Counted from the stretch's first letter, positions 44,459 to 53,778 are shown. The stretch: DNA of 64,000 nt from RPQJ01 sp963793675 (GCA_963793675.1 CAWCBA010000010.1:806001-870000), one strand, 5' to 3'. The notes: generated from the sequence alone by a model not told the origin. Numbers and translations: made by a program.

Positions 44459-45973
44459 ATGCAACTCGACTGGCCCATCCTGAGCGTCCTCGTCTGGCTG
44501 CCCATCGCTGCCGGGGTGCTGCTGCTCCTCGTCGGCGAGGGCAATGCCGCGATCGGCCGCTGGCTCGCGCTCGCTGCCAGCCTCGCGACGTTCGTGATCA
44601 GCGTCCTGCTCTGGCGCGAGTTCGACCCATCGACCGCCTCGATGCAGTTCTTCGAGCAGCAGCCGTGGATCGGCGCCTTCAATGCCTGGTACACGCTCGG
44701 TGTGGATGGCATCTCGATGCCGTTGATCGTGCTGACGACGTTCATCACGCCACTGGTCGTCATTGCCGGCTGGACCGTGATCGAGAAACGGCCAACGCAG
44801 TACTTCGCGGCCTTCCTGATCCTCGAAGGCCTGATGATCGGCGTGTTCGCGGCGCTCGACGCGATGCTGTTCTACGTGCTGTGGGAAGCCATGCTGATCC
44901 CGATGTTCGTGATCATCGGCGTCTGGGGCGGTGCGCGGCGTGTGTACGCCACGGTCAAGTTCTTCCTCTACACCTTCCTGGGCTCGGTGCTCATGCTGGT
45001 GGCGCTCATCTACATGTACCTGAAGGGCGGCAGCTACTCGATCGCGGACCTGCAGGCGCTCCCGCTCACGCTGCGCGAGCAGGTGCTGATCTTCTCGGCA
45101 TTCCTGGTGGCTTTCGCGGTCAAGGTGCCGATGTGGCCCGTGCACACCTGGTTGCCCGACGCGCACGTCGAAGCGCCGACGGGCGGCTCGGTGATCCTGG
45201 CCGCGATCATGCTGAAGATGGGTGGCTACGGCTTCCTGCGCTTCAGTCTGCCGATCACGCCGGATGCCGCGCACGAGCTCGACTGGCTCGTGATCACGCT
45301 GTCGCTCACGGCCGTGGTCTACATCGGCTTCGTCGCGCTCGTGCAGCAGGACATGAAGAAGCTGATCGCGTATTCGTCCATCGCGCACATGGGTTTCGTG
45401 ACGCTCGGCGCTTTCATCGCCTTCGAGATCTTCCGCGCTACCGGCCAGGTCCAGGGCGCCGCCATGGGCCTCGACGGCGCGATGGTGCAGATGATTTCGC
45501 ACGGGCTCGTCTCCGGCGCGCTGTTCCTCTGCATCGGCGTGCTCTACGACCGCATGCACAGCCGCCAGATCGCGGACTACGGCGGCGTGATCAACACCAT
45601 GCCGATCTTCGGCGCATTCATGGTGCTGTTCGCCATGGCCAATGCGGGCTTGCCGGGCACGTCCGGGTTCGTCGGCGAGTTCCTGGTGATCCTCGCGGCC
45701 TTCAAGGCGAACTTCTGGTACGCGTTCCTCGCGGCGGTCACGCTGATCCTCGGCGCGGCCTACACGCTGTGGCTGGTGAAGCGGGTGGTGTTCGGTCCCG
45801 TCGGCAACGACCAGGTCGCGCAATTGCAGGACCTGAACGGCCGTGAATTCCTGGTGCTGGGCGTGCTTGCCGTCGCCGTGCTCGCGCTGGGCCTGTGGCC
45901 GGCGCCGCTGCTCGACGTCATGCGCCCGACCATCGAGCAACTGGTGCAGCAGATGATGATGACGAAGCTCTGA
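44459..45973 (+). CDS. nuoM: NADH-quinone oxidoreductase subunit M
   Basis: The second antiporter-like proton-pumping subunit; 504 residues and about 14 helices. Key sequences: WEAMLIPMFVIIGVWGG with the conserved glutamate, AVKVPMWPVHTWLPDAHVEAPTGGSVILAAIMLKMGGYG with the lysine, and MKKLIAYSSIAHMGFV. The ATG at 44459 gives MQLDWPILSVLVWLP. nuoN begins 2 bp after the stop. Confidence 0.97.
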   Translation: MQLDWPILSVLVWLPIAAGVLLLLVGEGNAAIGRWLALAASLATFVISVLLWREFDPSTASMQFFEQQPWIGAFNAWYTLGVDGISMPLIVLTTFITPLVVIAGWTVIEKRPTQYFAAFLILEGLMIGVFAALDAMLFYVLWEAMLIPMFVIIGVWGGARRVYATVKFFLYTFLGSVLMLVALIYMYLKGGSYSIADLQALPLTLREQVLIFSAFLVAFAVKVPMWPVHTWLPDAHVEAPTGGSVILAAIMLKMGGYGFLRFSLPITPDAAHELDWLVITLSLTAVVYIGFVALVQQDMKKLIAYSSIAHMGFVTLGAFIAFEIFRATGQVQGAAMGLDGAMVQMISHGLVSGALFLCIGVLYDRMHSRQIADYGGVINTMPIFGAFMVLFAMANAGLPGTSGFVGEFLVILAAFKANFWYAFLAAVTLILGAAYTLWLVKRVVFGPVGNDQVAQLQDLNGREFLVLGVLAVAVLALGLWPAPLLDVMRPTIEQLVQQMMMTKL

Positions 45974-45975
45974 CC

Positions 45976-47426
45976 ATGAACCCGGCATCCATCACCAGCC
46001 TGGACCTCACCCTCGCGGCGCCCGAGATGTTCGTGCTTGCGGCGACTTGCATCGTGCTGCTCGTCGACCTGTTCCTGACCGAGCGCACACGCTGGGTCAC
46101 TTTCGCGCTGTCGCTGCTCACGCTGGCCGGCGCCTCGTGGATCACGACGGTGACCGGGTTCTCCGAACGCACGGTCGGCTGGCACGGTACCTACGTGGCC
46201 GACCCGCTGTCGGGCCTGCTGAAGATCGTGGCGTATGGTTCGGTCGCGGTCGCGTTCCTGTATGGACACGGCTACCTGCAGGTGCGGCGCATCCTGAAGG
46301 GCGAGTACTTCGTGCTCGGGCTGTTCGCGCTTCTCGGCATCATGGTGCTGGTGTCGGCCAACAGCCTGGTGACGCTGTACCTCGGCGTGGAACTGCTGGC
46401 GCTGTCGCTGTACGCGCTCGTTGCGTTCAACCGCGATTCCGGCATCGCCGCCGAGGCCGCGATCAAGTATTTCGTGCTGGGATCGATCGCCTCCGGCGCG
46501 CTGCTGTACGGCATGTCGATCATCTACGGCGTCACGGGTTCGCTCGAACTCGGCGTCATCAGCAATGCGGCGCTGCAGATGCCGGCAGGCCAGATCGGCC
46601 TGCTGTTCGGCCTGGCTTTCATCGTCGTCGGTGTCGCCTTCAAGTTCGGTGCGGTGCCGTTCCACACGTGGGTGCCGGACGTCTATCACGGCGCGCCGAC
46701 GCCGGTGACGCTGTTCCTGGCCGCCGCGCCGAAGCTCGGCTCGTTTGCGCTGGCGTTCCGGCTGCTCGCCGAGGGTCTCGGCGCCGTTCATGCGACGGGC
46801 TGGCAGGACATGATCACGATGGTCGCGGTGTTGTCGATCATCGTCGGCAACGTCGTCGCGATCGCGCAGACCAACATCAAGCGCATGCTGGCGTATTCGA
46901 CGATCTCGCACGTTGGCTTCATCCTGCTCGGCATCCTTGCCGGCACCAGCCAGGGGTACGAGGCCGCGCTGTACTACACGATCACGTACGTGATCATGTC
47001 GGTCGGTGGCTTCGGCATGATCATCCTGCTGTCGCGCAACGGCTTCGAGGCCGACAGTCTCGAGGATTTCAAGGGCTTGAACGCGCGCAGCCCGTGGTTC
47101 GCAGCGGTCATGCTGATGCTGATGTTCAGCATGGCGGGCGTGCCGCCGTTCGTCGGCTTCTGGGCCAAGCTGGCCGTGATCCAGGCCGTGCTCAACATCG
47201 GCAGCCTGTGGCTCGCGATCCTCGCGGTCGCGCTCTCGGTGATCGGCGCCTACTACTACCTGCGGGTCGTGAAGCTGATGTATTTCGACGAGCCGACGGA
47301 CAAGGCGGCACTGCAGGGCGGCAGCGGGCGATGCGTTTCGTGCTCAGCCTGAACGGGCTCGCGGTGCTGGTGCTCGGGTTGTTTCCGGGACTGCTGCTCG
47401 CACTCTGCGCTCGGGTCATCCCGTAG
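45976..47426 (+). CDS. nuoN: NADH-quinone oxidoreductase subunit N, frameshift near the 3' end
   Basis: The third antiporter-like subunit and last gene of the operon. Signatures: AVAFLYGHGYLQVRRILKGEYFVLGLFALLGIMVLVSANSL, FKFGAVPFHTWVPDVYHGAPTPVT and KRMLAYSTISHVGFILLG. Near nt 47333 one G seems missing from a G run (ggcagcgggcgatg). Restoring it joins KAALQGGSG to AMRFVLSLNGLAVLVLGLFPGLLLALC, the normal last helix, ending at the TAG at 47426. As read, the frame stops at 47352 and loses that helix. The promoter of tRNA-fMet lies 40 bp downstream. Confidence 0.93.
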
Positions 47427-47467
47427 CGGCGTCCGGCGGGCCTTCGAGGCCTGCAGGGGCAAATGAT

Positions 47468-47495
47468 TTGATAAGAATCGCCGCCTATGTATAAT
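47468..47495 (+). promoter_or_regulatory. Promoter of tRNA-fMet, -10 box inside a palindrome
   Basis: TTGATA (47468-47473), a 16-nt spacer and a perfect TATAAT (47490-47495). The -10 box forms the loop and right flank of a perfect 9-bp inverted repeat (47480-47488 with 47494-47502, GCCGCCTAT/ATAGGCGGC). Such a palindrome could be an operator or a cruciform-prone start region. Confidence 0.8.
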
Positions 47496-47507
47496 AGGCG
47501 GCTCGAT

Positions 47508-47624
<117 letters not shown>

Positions 47625-47702
47625 GTCCCGGCCGTCCACGCACCGCTCGTCCGTCGACGGCACTTCTTGACACCACCCATACGCAGGGTTTCCCATCACC
47701 AG

Positions 47703-47882
47703 ATGAAATCACGGTTGGCCGACAACGCTCGTCTTGGGCTGAGTGAAGACCTGCGACGCATGACGCCCGAGCAGCGGTTGGCGGCTTACCTCGTCCATTG
47801 CCAGCTAATGGCTCAACTTTGCCTGGCCGGCCGAACAGCGCGCCAAGGCTCGGCGAATCCTGCTCCACGCGATGCGGACTAG
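47703..47882 (+). CDS. Small conserved-looking protein paired with the nucleotidyltransferase gene
   Basis: Encodes 59 residues, hydrophilic and helical, opening KSRLADNARLGLSEDLRRMTPEQRLAAYLVHC. No family I can name; the sequence has the look of a short helical partner protein. The start ATG at 47703 is preceded by CATCACCAG, a weak ribosome site; an alternative in-frame start at 47667 adds twelve residues. Its stop lies inside the start of the next gene (11-bp overlap, ATGCGGACTAG), indicating translational coupling and a functional pair. It lies inside the tRNA-bounded cassette. A toxin-antitoxin-like partner is a reasonable hypothesis from layout only. Confidence 0.55.
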   Translation: MKSRLADNARLGLSEDLRRMTPEQRLAAYLVHCQLMAQLCLAGRTARQGSANPAPRDAD

Positions 47883-48435
47883 CGCCCCCGGTCAGTCCGC
47901 GCTGTTGATGCTCGACGCCGCTGACCTGCTGGCGGCGAAGCGCATCCGTTACGCTGTCGTCGGTGCCATGGCCGCGGCCGTGTACGGGGTCGTGCGCGCC
48001 AGTCTGGATGCGGATGCGGTTGTCGCGATGCAGGTGCGCGAGGCCGATGGCCTCCGGCAGGCGTTCATCGATTCCGGTTACGAAGTCGACCTGAGGGTCG
48101 GCGATGTTGACGACCCGATTCCAGCGCTGCTCGAAGTCCGGGACCGACACAGCAATCGTGTCGACTTGCTGATCGGTCTGCGGGGATTGGACCCTCAGGC
48201 AATGAACCGAACGCGGCAAGTCGAATTGGCGGGATCGACGCTGGAGATTGTCGGCCGCGAGGACTTCGTCGCCATGAAGGCGTTCGCTGGCGGACCCGTG
48301 GATCTGGCAGACGCGCGCGCGGTGCTGGATCTGGACCGTTCGTCGTTCGACATAGACCTGCTGCGTCGCCTGGCGCAACGGTTTGGCCGCGACACGGCGA
48401 GTGTGGTGGAGACCCTCCTTGGCCGCGTTGACTGA
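47872..48435 (+). CDS. Nucleotidyltransferase-fold protein (MNT/AbiEii-like)
   Basis: Encodes 187 residues. The segment RYAVVGAMAAAVYGVVRASLDADAVV near residues 24-49 matches the nucleotidyltransferase pattern of a small-residue helix followed by R-x-S/T-x-D-x-D. The two aspartates of LDADAVV would be metal ligands. The later EIVGREDFVAMKAFAGGPVDLADARAVL resembles the KLxAGRxKDxxDI element of the same families. Such proteins act as antitoxin or toxin components in several NTase-based systems. It overlaps the upstream small gene by 11 bp and is the second of only two genes between the duplicated tRNA ends. GC content and codon use look lower than in the nuo genes. A stand-alone housekeeping role is less likely given the context. 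Confidence 0.72.
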   Translation: MRTSAPGQSALLMLDAADLLAAKRIRYAVVGAMAAAVYGVVRASLDADAVVAMQVREADGLRQAFIDSGYEVDLRVGDVDDPIPALLEVRDRHSNRVDLLIGLRGLDPQAMNRTRQVELAGSTLEIVGREDFVAMKAFAGGPVDLADARAVLDLDRSSFDIDLLRRLAQRFGRDTASVVETLLGRVD

Positions 48436-48466
48436 GGCGTCCTGATTGGCGTGCGACTGACCTGCT

Positions 48467-48552
48467 GGCTCATGACCCGAAGGACGTAGGTTCAAATCCT
48501 ACCCCCGCTACCATCGAATCGAAGCGAACGGCCCCTCTGGGGTCGTTCTGCT
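48467..48552 (+). repeat. Direct repeat, copy 2 (partial tRNA-fMet 3' end plus terminator)
   Basis: Matches 47538-47624, from the anticodon loop through CCA and the terminator hairpin. There is no 5' tRNA half upstream, so it is not a functional tRNA. Differences include CATGA for CATAA in the anticodon loop and a perfect T stem (GTAGG/CCTAC). Probable attR side of a small integrated element or its remnant. Confidence 0.85.
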
Positions 48553-48611
48553 ATGTGCCTTATCGAGCCACTCACCAACCCGCCAGTGTCCCGGCATCGG
48601 GGCAAAGGCAC

Positions 48612-48853
48612 TCAGGCTACGACTTCATCCGGGTCCACGGGAAAGTTGCTCTTGATCCAGGCTCTGGTTTCCTTGTCCTGCTCGAGGACAATTTCATTGC
48701 TCGACCCATAGGCGCATTCAAGCCAGGCAGCTTTAGTCACGGGTCGCCCAGGCTGCGCAGATGCTCAGCTATTGGGTCCCCCTTCAGCCATGCCGGGAGT
48801 TCCCTTGCCGCGACGTCGGCAATGCCCACGCAGGGTTTTTTCGCATCGCTCAA
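48612..48853 (-). CDS. Hypothetical small protein(s), coupled or frameshifted
   Basis: Two short frames on the minus strand abut exactly. The first (48853-48737) starts at a TTG with AGGAG 7 nt upstream and encodes 38 residues (SDAKKPCVGIADVAARELPAWLKGDP...). The second (48740-48612) starts at a GTG overlapping the first stop (GTGA) and encodes 42 residues (VTKAAWLECAYGSSNEIVLEQDKETRAW...). If one base were missing at the junction they would form a single 80-residue acidic protein. I do not recognise the family. Confidence 0.35.
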
Positions 48854-49046
48854 ATTTGTCTCCTGACCAGTCCCCACACACGTGCATAGGTAATCTGAAC
48901 CCTGGATGTGCGCGGGTGCAATGGTCTCCATCCATCCGCCCAGTCTGCGTGTCGGCACGGGCGGAGAGTTAAGTCAAAACGCGTGCCGTCTCGGTCCCGG
49001 CTGGCGTAGATTCTGGAACGGGACTACAAGAACGAGGGGGCAGCCC
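48854..49046. other. Gene-poor accessory segment
   Basis: I see no supported gene here. Base composition appears more even (lower GC) than in the nuo operon. It lies downstream of the duplicated tRNA end. Confidence 0.3.
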
Positions 49047-49220
49047 ATGAGGAACTCCCATCCGGTCGAACGACGACGAGGCGGCCGCCGCACCGCACTC
49101 ATGAACGGCATCACATGGATGATGACGAAATCACTGGTTATTTACGTTGCGGCCGCGCTGTTGCAACGCGCCTGGACGCTGCTGAACTCGGACGTGACGC
49201 ATGTGATCCGGCGTCTATAG
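49047..49220 (+). CDS. Hypothetical small membrane protein
   Basis: A 57-residue frame with a basic N-terminus (VERRRGGRRT), one predicted membrane helix (MMTKSLVIYVAAALLQRAW) and a GAGGGGG ribosome site 8 nt before the ATG. No family recognised. Small, isolated and possibly not expressed. Confidence 0.35.
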   Translation: MRNSHPVERRRGGRRTALMNGITWMMTKSLVIYVAAALLQRAWTLLNSDVTHVIRRL

Positions 49221-49599
49221 CAACCTCTTCCGGCCCACTCACGCCACGAACACAGGGGCCACGCGAACCTGTCGTTGGCGGGATAAGCAAGGCGTGGCCG
49301 CGCACCTCGCCGCACTGAATGAAGTTCTGCGTTATGTCTGCAAAGCGTTGTAACGTGTGTCGCCGCATGGTTTAAGTATCTGCAAGATCGAATCGGCACC
49401 ATGCGGGCCGCTGCGCTGATAGTAAGTCGGCTGCGAGTCGTTTCACCGCTGCGAACCGGATGGTGCCACCAAAATCAGCGACCCGGCCCGGCGCCGGGAT
49501 CTCTGTTTCTTGCCTGACAGAGCGGTGCTATCCAGTCTGCCGGTGATCGCCGGCTGCGGCCGTCCGGGATCGTGGTCAAGTGCACTAAAGGCTGCCCGC
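49221..49599. other. Intergenic, nothing recognised
   Basis: This 379-bp stretch lies between a putative small membrane protein and a minus-strand membrane protein gene. Only short opposing frames without ribosome sites or family features are present. Confidence 0.35.
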
Positions 49600-49995
49600 C
49601 TAACCCTGCGCTGGATAGAAGAGAACCGTGAGCAGGGCCAGTCCGCTGTACATACCGATCTCAAGCGTTTCGGAAATGGGTTGGATGCGTAACAGCGCGC
49701 CCCAGACGTGCACGACGATCATGAACGCCGATACCGCAAGCAGTATCTGGAACGTGAAGATCAGTCCTGTTCCGTTCACTACCGCCTGCAGCATCAGGAG
49801 TTCGACGATCAGGATGAAGGCCCCAAGACAACGACCAAAATAAATGGCCAGGTCCGTCTGCTCCGGAATTTTCCAGCCGAACCACGCGGCCCACCTGAGT
49901 GGCACGAGGAAGATGGGCAGGGCAAAAACCACCGTTGTCACTGCCATCAGGAACAAGAGGTACGTCTGCGCGTGCGCGCCCCAGATTCCGAACAT
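49600..49995 (-). CDS. Hypothetical four-helix membrane protein
   Basis: Encodes 131 residues with four strongly hydrophobic segments (TYLLFLMAVTTVVFALPIFLV, CLGAFILIVELLMLQAVV, LIFTFQILLAVSAFMIVVHVW, IGMYSGLALLTVLFY). The ATG at 49995 is preceded by GGGAGTG 5 nt upstream; the frame is open for another 300 bp upstream, but those codons look random. No family name recognised. It is isolated, with no operon partner. Confidence 0.6.
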   Translation of the reverse strand: MFGIWGAHAQTYLLFLMAVTTVVFALPIFLVPLRWAAWFGWKIPEQTDLAIYFGRCLGAFILIVELLMLQAVVNGTGLIFTFQILLAVSAFMIVVHVWGALLRIQPISETLEIGMYSGLALLTVLFYPAQG

Positions 49996-50288
49996 GCCGA
50001 CACTCCCATGCACCAGATGCTCAGAGCATAGCGAGGCCATTGGCAACCCGCTATCAGCGGCCGCAGGGCAAATCAGCGCTTTCCACGATTGCGGCGTGAG
50101 GGGTTTGAGCGTCGACTTTATCGCACCCCATACAGGTGCAGGAGGTGGGCATACGGCCGATGTGCACCAAGGGAATTGCCGTTGGTCGCTCGGGCACTTT
50201 GCCAGGGAATACGTTGCACGAAGTTCCTTGCCGCCGGTTGCACACGGGGCGACCCCGCAGGCAGCCAATGCGCGGTGTGGAGGCTCAG

Positions 50289-50501
50289 ATGAATTCAATG
50301 AACCTGTTCAAGTGGCTCGCAATCGCGATGATCGCCACGATTCCGATCCTCTTGTCCTTTGCCAGCCGAGATACCGATGCCCGCCTGTCTTTGCTGACTT
50401 GTGCCCCGGGGGCCAAAGGCTGCCGGACTGGGCGCACCAGCAAGTCTTCAGAACGCCGGCGCGCGCCTCGTCGGCAAGCTCTGCTCGTCGATGCGGGCTG
50501 A
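50289..50501 (+). CDS. Hypothetical short protein with N-terminal membrane segment
   Basis: A 70-residue frame with MNLFKWLAIAMIATIPILLSFA at the N-terminus, reading as a signal peptide or anchor, and a GGAGG box 6-7 nt before the ATG at 50289. The rest is basic and low-complexity, which may be out of frame. Weak evidence for a real gene. Confidence 0.3.
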   Translation: MNSMNLFKWLAIAMIATIPILLSFASRDTDARLSLLTCAPGAKGCRTGRTSKSSERRRAPRRQALLVDAG

Positions 50502-50834
50502 TTTTCTTTGATCTGGATCACGGATTTCGCTAGCCCGCAGGGGGGACACTGCCCGAGCCATGGATCCCGCGAAATTCTCCGCCGTGACGATTGTCGCAGC
50601 ACGCGAATGCTGCCCGGCGGTGCAGGAGCTTGCTGGTCGAAAGATTCTCGCCGCCACGGCGCCTAGATTGCCGATGGCCGACTGCACCTTGCCGTCCCGG
50701 TGCCAGTGCCGCTTCAGGAAACTTTCCGACCGGCGCGAAGACGACGAGGATCGACGCTACCTCAGTAGTGACATCCACTCGACGTGGGTTGCGGAGCCGC
50801 AACGACGGAAGTCCAAAGGCCGTCGTAGTCAGGA
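50502..50834. other. Intergenic, nothing recognised
   Basis: Short overlapping frames on both strands without ribosome sites or recognisable motifs. I see no RNA gene or repeat. Confidence 0.3.
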
Positions 50835-51167
50835 TTGAACGGCGACTCCCACGATGTGACCACGGTCGCGGTCGCGGTCGACGGCCAGGGCTATTCTTCC
50901 CTCAGGTCGGCAGAGGCAGAGCCAGTGCCCAATCAAAAGAAGCCCGCGGAATCGAATCGTGATGCACCGGTCGAGCGGCGCGAGCAGCCGCGCGAGGACA
51001 TGTGTGCCACGGACTGGGAGACCATCGTGCTCAAGCGGGTCGAGCGCCATGTCGAGTCGCTCTCGGGTGACCACAGTTCCCAGTCGGGCCCACTGAGCGA
51101 ATCCAGTTGGGAGGAAGCGGCGCTCCTTGCCCTAAGGCGCCGAATCCGGGATCTCAAGCCCGACTAG
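50835..51167 (+). CDS. Hypothetical hydrophilic protein (doubtful)
   Basis: A 110-residue frame, highly charged, ending SSWEEAALLALRRRIRDLKPD, which has the amphipathic character of a real helix. There is no convincing ribosome site at 50835; internal starts are possible. Just after its stop is a short 9-bp tandem repeat (CCCGACTAG, about 2.5 copies, 51161-51183). Confidence 0.25.
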   Translation: MNGDSHDVTTVAVAVDGQGYSSLRSAEAEPVPNQKKPAESNRDAPVERREQPREDMCATDWETIVLKRVERHVESLSGDHSSQSGPLSESSWEEAALLALRRRIRDLKPD

Positions 51168-51322
51168 CCCGACTAGCCCGACAGTCCGGCGGCTGTCCAA
51201 CTGCAGTCTTGGTCCCCTAGCGTTCCGGGGACCTGGGACGACGCTCCGCGCCTTGTTGCGCACCACAATTTGGGAGCAAGATCGGACCTCGGGCCGTCAT
51301 CGTCGCAAGGGGGGAAGCGATC

Positions 51323-52585
51323 ATGGACTTCAGCAGGCAGATTGCGCGCGTCAAGGCCATCCTGGGCACTCCGCGCGCCGAGTGGCCCGTCATCGCCGCC
51401 GAGCCTGCGACGGTCGGGGGCATCTACAAGGACTACGTGCTGATCCTCGCCGCGATCCCGGCGGTGTTCGGGTTCCTGAAGTACAGCGTCATCGGTATCA
51501 GCCTGCCGTTCCTCGGGACCTATCGCGCTGGCATAGGCGCGGGACTCAGCGGGATGGTCATGAGCTACGTCCTCGGGCTTGCGTCCGTCTACGTCCTGTC
51601 ACTGATCGTCGATGCGCTGGCCCCCAGGTTCGGCGGCCAGAAGGACAGCGTGCAGGCCTTCAAGGTCGTGGCTTACGCTTCGACCGCCAGCTGGATCGCC
51701 GGATTTGGCCAGGTCCTGCCATGGGTCTCGGTGCTGATCCTGCTGGCCGGTGGCGTCTACAGCATCTACCTGCTCTATCTCGGCCTCCCGCAGACAATGA
51801 AGTGCCCGGCGGAGAAGGCCGTGGGCTACACCGCGGTCACCATCGTCATCGCGATCCTCCTCAGCTGGCTGATCAGTTTCGCCGTGGGTGGCGTCATCGG
51901 CGTAGGCGGCAGCATGCGCGGTTCGGGCCTGCCCGGCGTCAGCGACTCGCGTGACGGAGGCGGTTTCGACAAGGACAGCGCAATGGGCAAGCTGGAGTCC
52001 ATGGCGCGGCAGGCGGAGGAGGCGGGCAAGAAGATGGAAGCTGCGCAGAAGTCCGGCGACGTACAGGCCCAGCGCGAAGCGGCAGGGGAGATGATGTCGG
52101 CGGTGGCAGGCGGGGGAGCCCAGGTCGAGTCACTGGCGCCCGACAGGATCAAGCCCTTCGTGCCGGAGTCCCTTGCCGGCCTGAAGCGGACGGAGATATC
52201 GGCCGAACGTAACAACGCCATGGGAATGCAGGTCAGCGAGGCGCGCGGGACCTACTCGGACGATGCGGGGCGTTCACTGCACCTCGAGATCGTCGACATG
52301 GGCGGCATGAAGGGAATGATGGCGTTTGCAGGCTGGGCTGCCGGGGAGCAGGAGCGGGAAACGGACCGCGGCTACGAGAAGACGTACAGGCAGGACGGAC
52401 GGCTCGTCCACGAAGAGTGGGACACGGAGCGGAAGAGCGGCGAATACTCGACCGTGCTGGGTGAGCGATTCTCGGTCAAGTTGAGCGGCGAAGCCTCGAG
52501 CATCACCGAACTCAAGGCTGCCGTTGCAAGTCGGGACCTGGCAGGACTCGAAGCCCTGAGGAACGAGGGCGTGACGCAGAACTGA
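51323..52585 (+). CDS. Yip1-domain membrane protein with helical and C-terminal soluble domains
   Basis: Encodes 420 residues. The N-terminal 200 residues match the bacterial YIP1 family: RVKAILGTPRAEWPVIAAEP, then about five membrane helices (DYVLILAAIPAVFGFLKYSVIG, GLSGMVMSYVLGLASVYVLSLIVDALAP, WVSVLILLAGGVYSIYLLYLGLP, AVTIVIAILLSWLISFAVGGVIG). A charged coiled-coil segment (about 220-260) with MARQAEEAGKKMEAAQKSGD follows, then a soluble domain with regularly spaced beta-strand-like sequence. GGGGGAAG lies about 8 nt before the ATG. Function of bacterial Yip1 proteins is unknown. Convergent with the cytochrome gene. Confidence 0.8.
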   Translation: MDFSRQIARVKAILGTPRAEWPVIAAEPATVGGIYKDYVLILAAIPAVFGFLKYSVIGISLPFLGTYRAGIGAGLSGMVMSYVLGLASVYVLSLIVDALAPRFGGQKDSVQAFKVVAYASTASWIAGFGQVLPWVSVLILLAGGVYSIYLLYLGLPQTMKCPAEKAVGYTAVTIVIAILLSWLISFAVGGVIGVGGSMRGSGLPGVSDSRDGGGFDKDSAMGKLESMARQAEEAGKKMEAAQKSGDVQAQREAAGEMMSAVAGGGAQVESLAPDRIKPFVPESLAGLKRTEISAERNNAMGMQVSEARGTYSDDAGRSLHLEIVDMGGMKGMMAFAGWAAGEQERETDRGYEKTYRQDGRLVHEEWDTERKSGEYSTVLGERFSVKLSGEASSITELKAAVASRDLAGLEALRNEGVTQN

Positions 52586-52605
52586 CGCCGGAGGAGGCCC
52601 GCTGG

Positions 52606-52989
52606 CTAATTGTTTTTCGCGCCTTGCTCGACCCACTGCCGGATGGTCGCGATATCCGTCGGGTCGAGCGGCTTGGCATCGCCATGCGGCATCTTCAACG
52701 ACGGGTCCACGCGGCCTTCGATCAGCATGACGAGTACGCTGGTCAGCGGCTCGCCGGGCAGGACCACGGGCCCGTATTGCGTGCCCTTCATCAAGGTCTC
52801 ATAACTCCCGAGTTCGAAACCGCTCACTACGTATCCCGCCTGTCCGGGCACGTGGCAGCTCTTGCAATGCTTGTCGAGGATGGGAGTCACGTCTTTGACG
52901 TAGCTGATCTCGGGCGCCCGCTGGCAGCCAGCGAGCAGCGGCAGGGCGACCGCAGCCGCGGCGACACAACGCAGGAATTTCGTGTTCAT
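52606..52989 (-). CDS. Lipoprotein with c-type cytochrome motif
   Basis: Encodes 127 residues. Signal peptide with lipobox LLAGC (cysteine near residue 18) is followed by YVKDVTPILDKHCKSCHVPGQAG, where CKSCH is a haem c attachment site, and LKMPHGDAKPLDPTDIATIRQWVEQGAK, with the methionine that could be the distal ligand and the typical C-terminal helix. It is a probable periplasmic or membrane-anchored monohaem cytochrome. The start ATG at 52989 was chosen for the signal peptide; the frame is open 70 codons further upstream without family sense. Divergent from the gene at 53284. Confidence 0.82.
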   Translation of the reverse strand: MNTKFLRCVAAAAVALPLLAGCQRAPEISYVKDVTPILDKHCKSCHVPGQAGYVVSGFELGSYETLMKGTQYGPVVLPGEPLTSVLVMLIEGRVDPSLKMPHGDAKPLDPTDIATIRQWVEQGAKNN

Positions 52990-53283
52990 GAAGACTCCGC
53001 GAATGGTTCGCTGTTGCACAGGACGTTCCCCCTCCAGGCGGGGGCCGGCAATCCGCTGATCTACGTAGAAGGGCAGACGGGCCGAAGGTCTTTCGGTGCG
53101 ACAATTTCTCGATGATTCCGACCCGGTCGGCGGGGCGACTGCCGGGCGAGTCCGGCAGATGACATAAGCGAGCGGCCGCTCCCGGCAATTGGACGACATG
53201 TCATCAAGTTATCGTGACGCGTGCCGCAACTGTGATCTAAAGGGCTCCTACTGGCCACCTGCGCGCGTCCAGAATGGCAAGGG

Positions 53284-53778
53284 ATGCAAAGCTCCGACAC
53301 CCAGCTAGAGACCGGCGTCGATAGACAGCGCCAGTTCATACGGGCGATGTGCAAGTCGGCCGACGCCCAGTCCGTGACGCAGTCCGAGAGTGACCTGCTG
53401 GAAGCGATCCTGGCAGCGCTGCTGCGCGGACAGGATGTCTCGGACCTGATCGGAATCAGGCGGGCTCACGCCCGCCGACCTTCCGACCCGATTCGTATCG
53501 CGATTCACTACCTGTGTCTCACGAAACTCATGCATGTGAAGCCCGTGGTGGCGTGGCGCACGGTTGGCGATGCCTGGGGGTTGAAGAAACGTCAGGTGCA
53601 ATGGATCATCGCCGACAACGGAGTGCGCGCACTGGCGGTGCTGCGCCAATTCGCCGTGACCCCAGAGGCGCTGCTTCGCAACTGTGAGCGGCACGCGCGC
53701 GGTGTCCGGGCGGACCGTCGCCGGTCAGGGTCCAAGCCGTCGGCGCAAGGCGGAAGACGCGCGACGGACTCGACCTGA
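53284..53778 (+). CDS. Hypothetical protein
   Basis: Encodes 164 residues, soluble, with a mid-protein segment (LIGIRRAHARRPSDPIRIAIHYLCLTKLMHVKPVVAWRTVGDAWGLKKRQVQWIIADNG) that resembles a helix-turn-helix: the GLKKRQVQWIIAD part has recognition-helix character. The C-terminus is basic and low-complexity. DNA binding is an inference. Divergent from the cytochrome lipoprotein gene with a 294-bp gap. Confidence 0.5.
   Translation: MQSSDTQLETGVDRQRQFIRAMCKSADAQSVTQSESDLLEAILAALLRGQDVSDLIGIRRAHARRPSDPIRIAIHYLCLTKLMHVKPVVAWRTVGDAWGLKKRQVQWIIADNGVRALAVLRQFAVTPEALLRNCERHARGVRADRRRSGSKPSAQGGRRATDST

Noticed and set aside
48452..48513. A second functional tRNA at the downstream CCA end
   Set aside because: No D arm or 5' acceptor strand can be folded with the 3' half; it is a partial duplicate.
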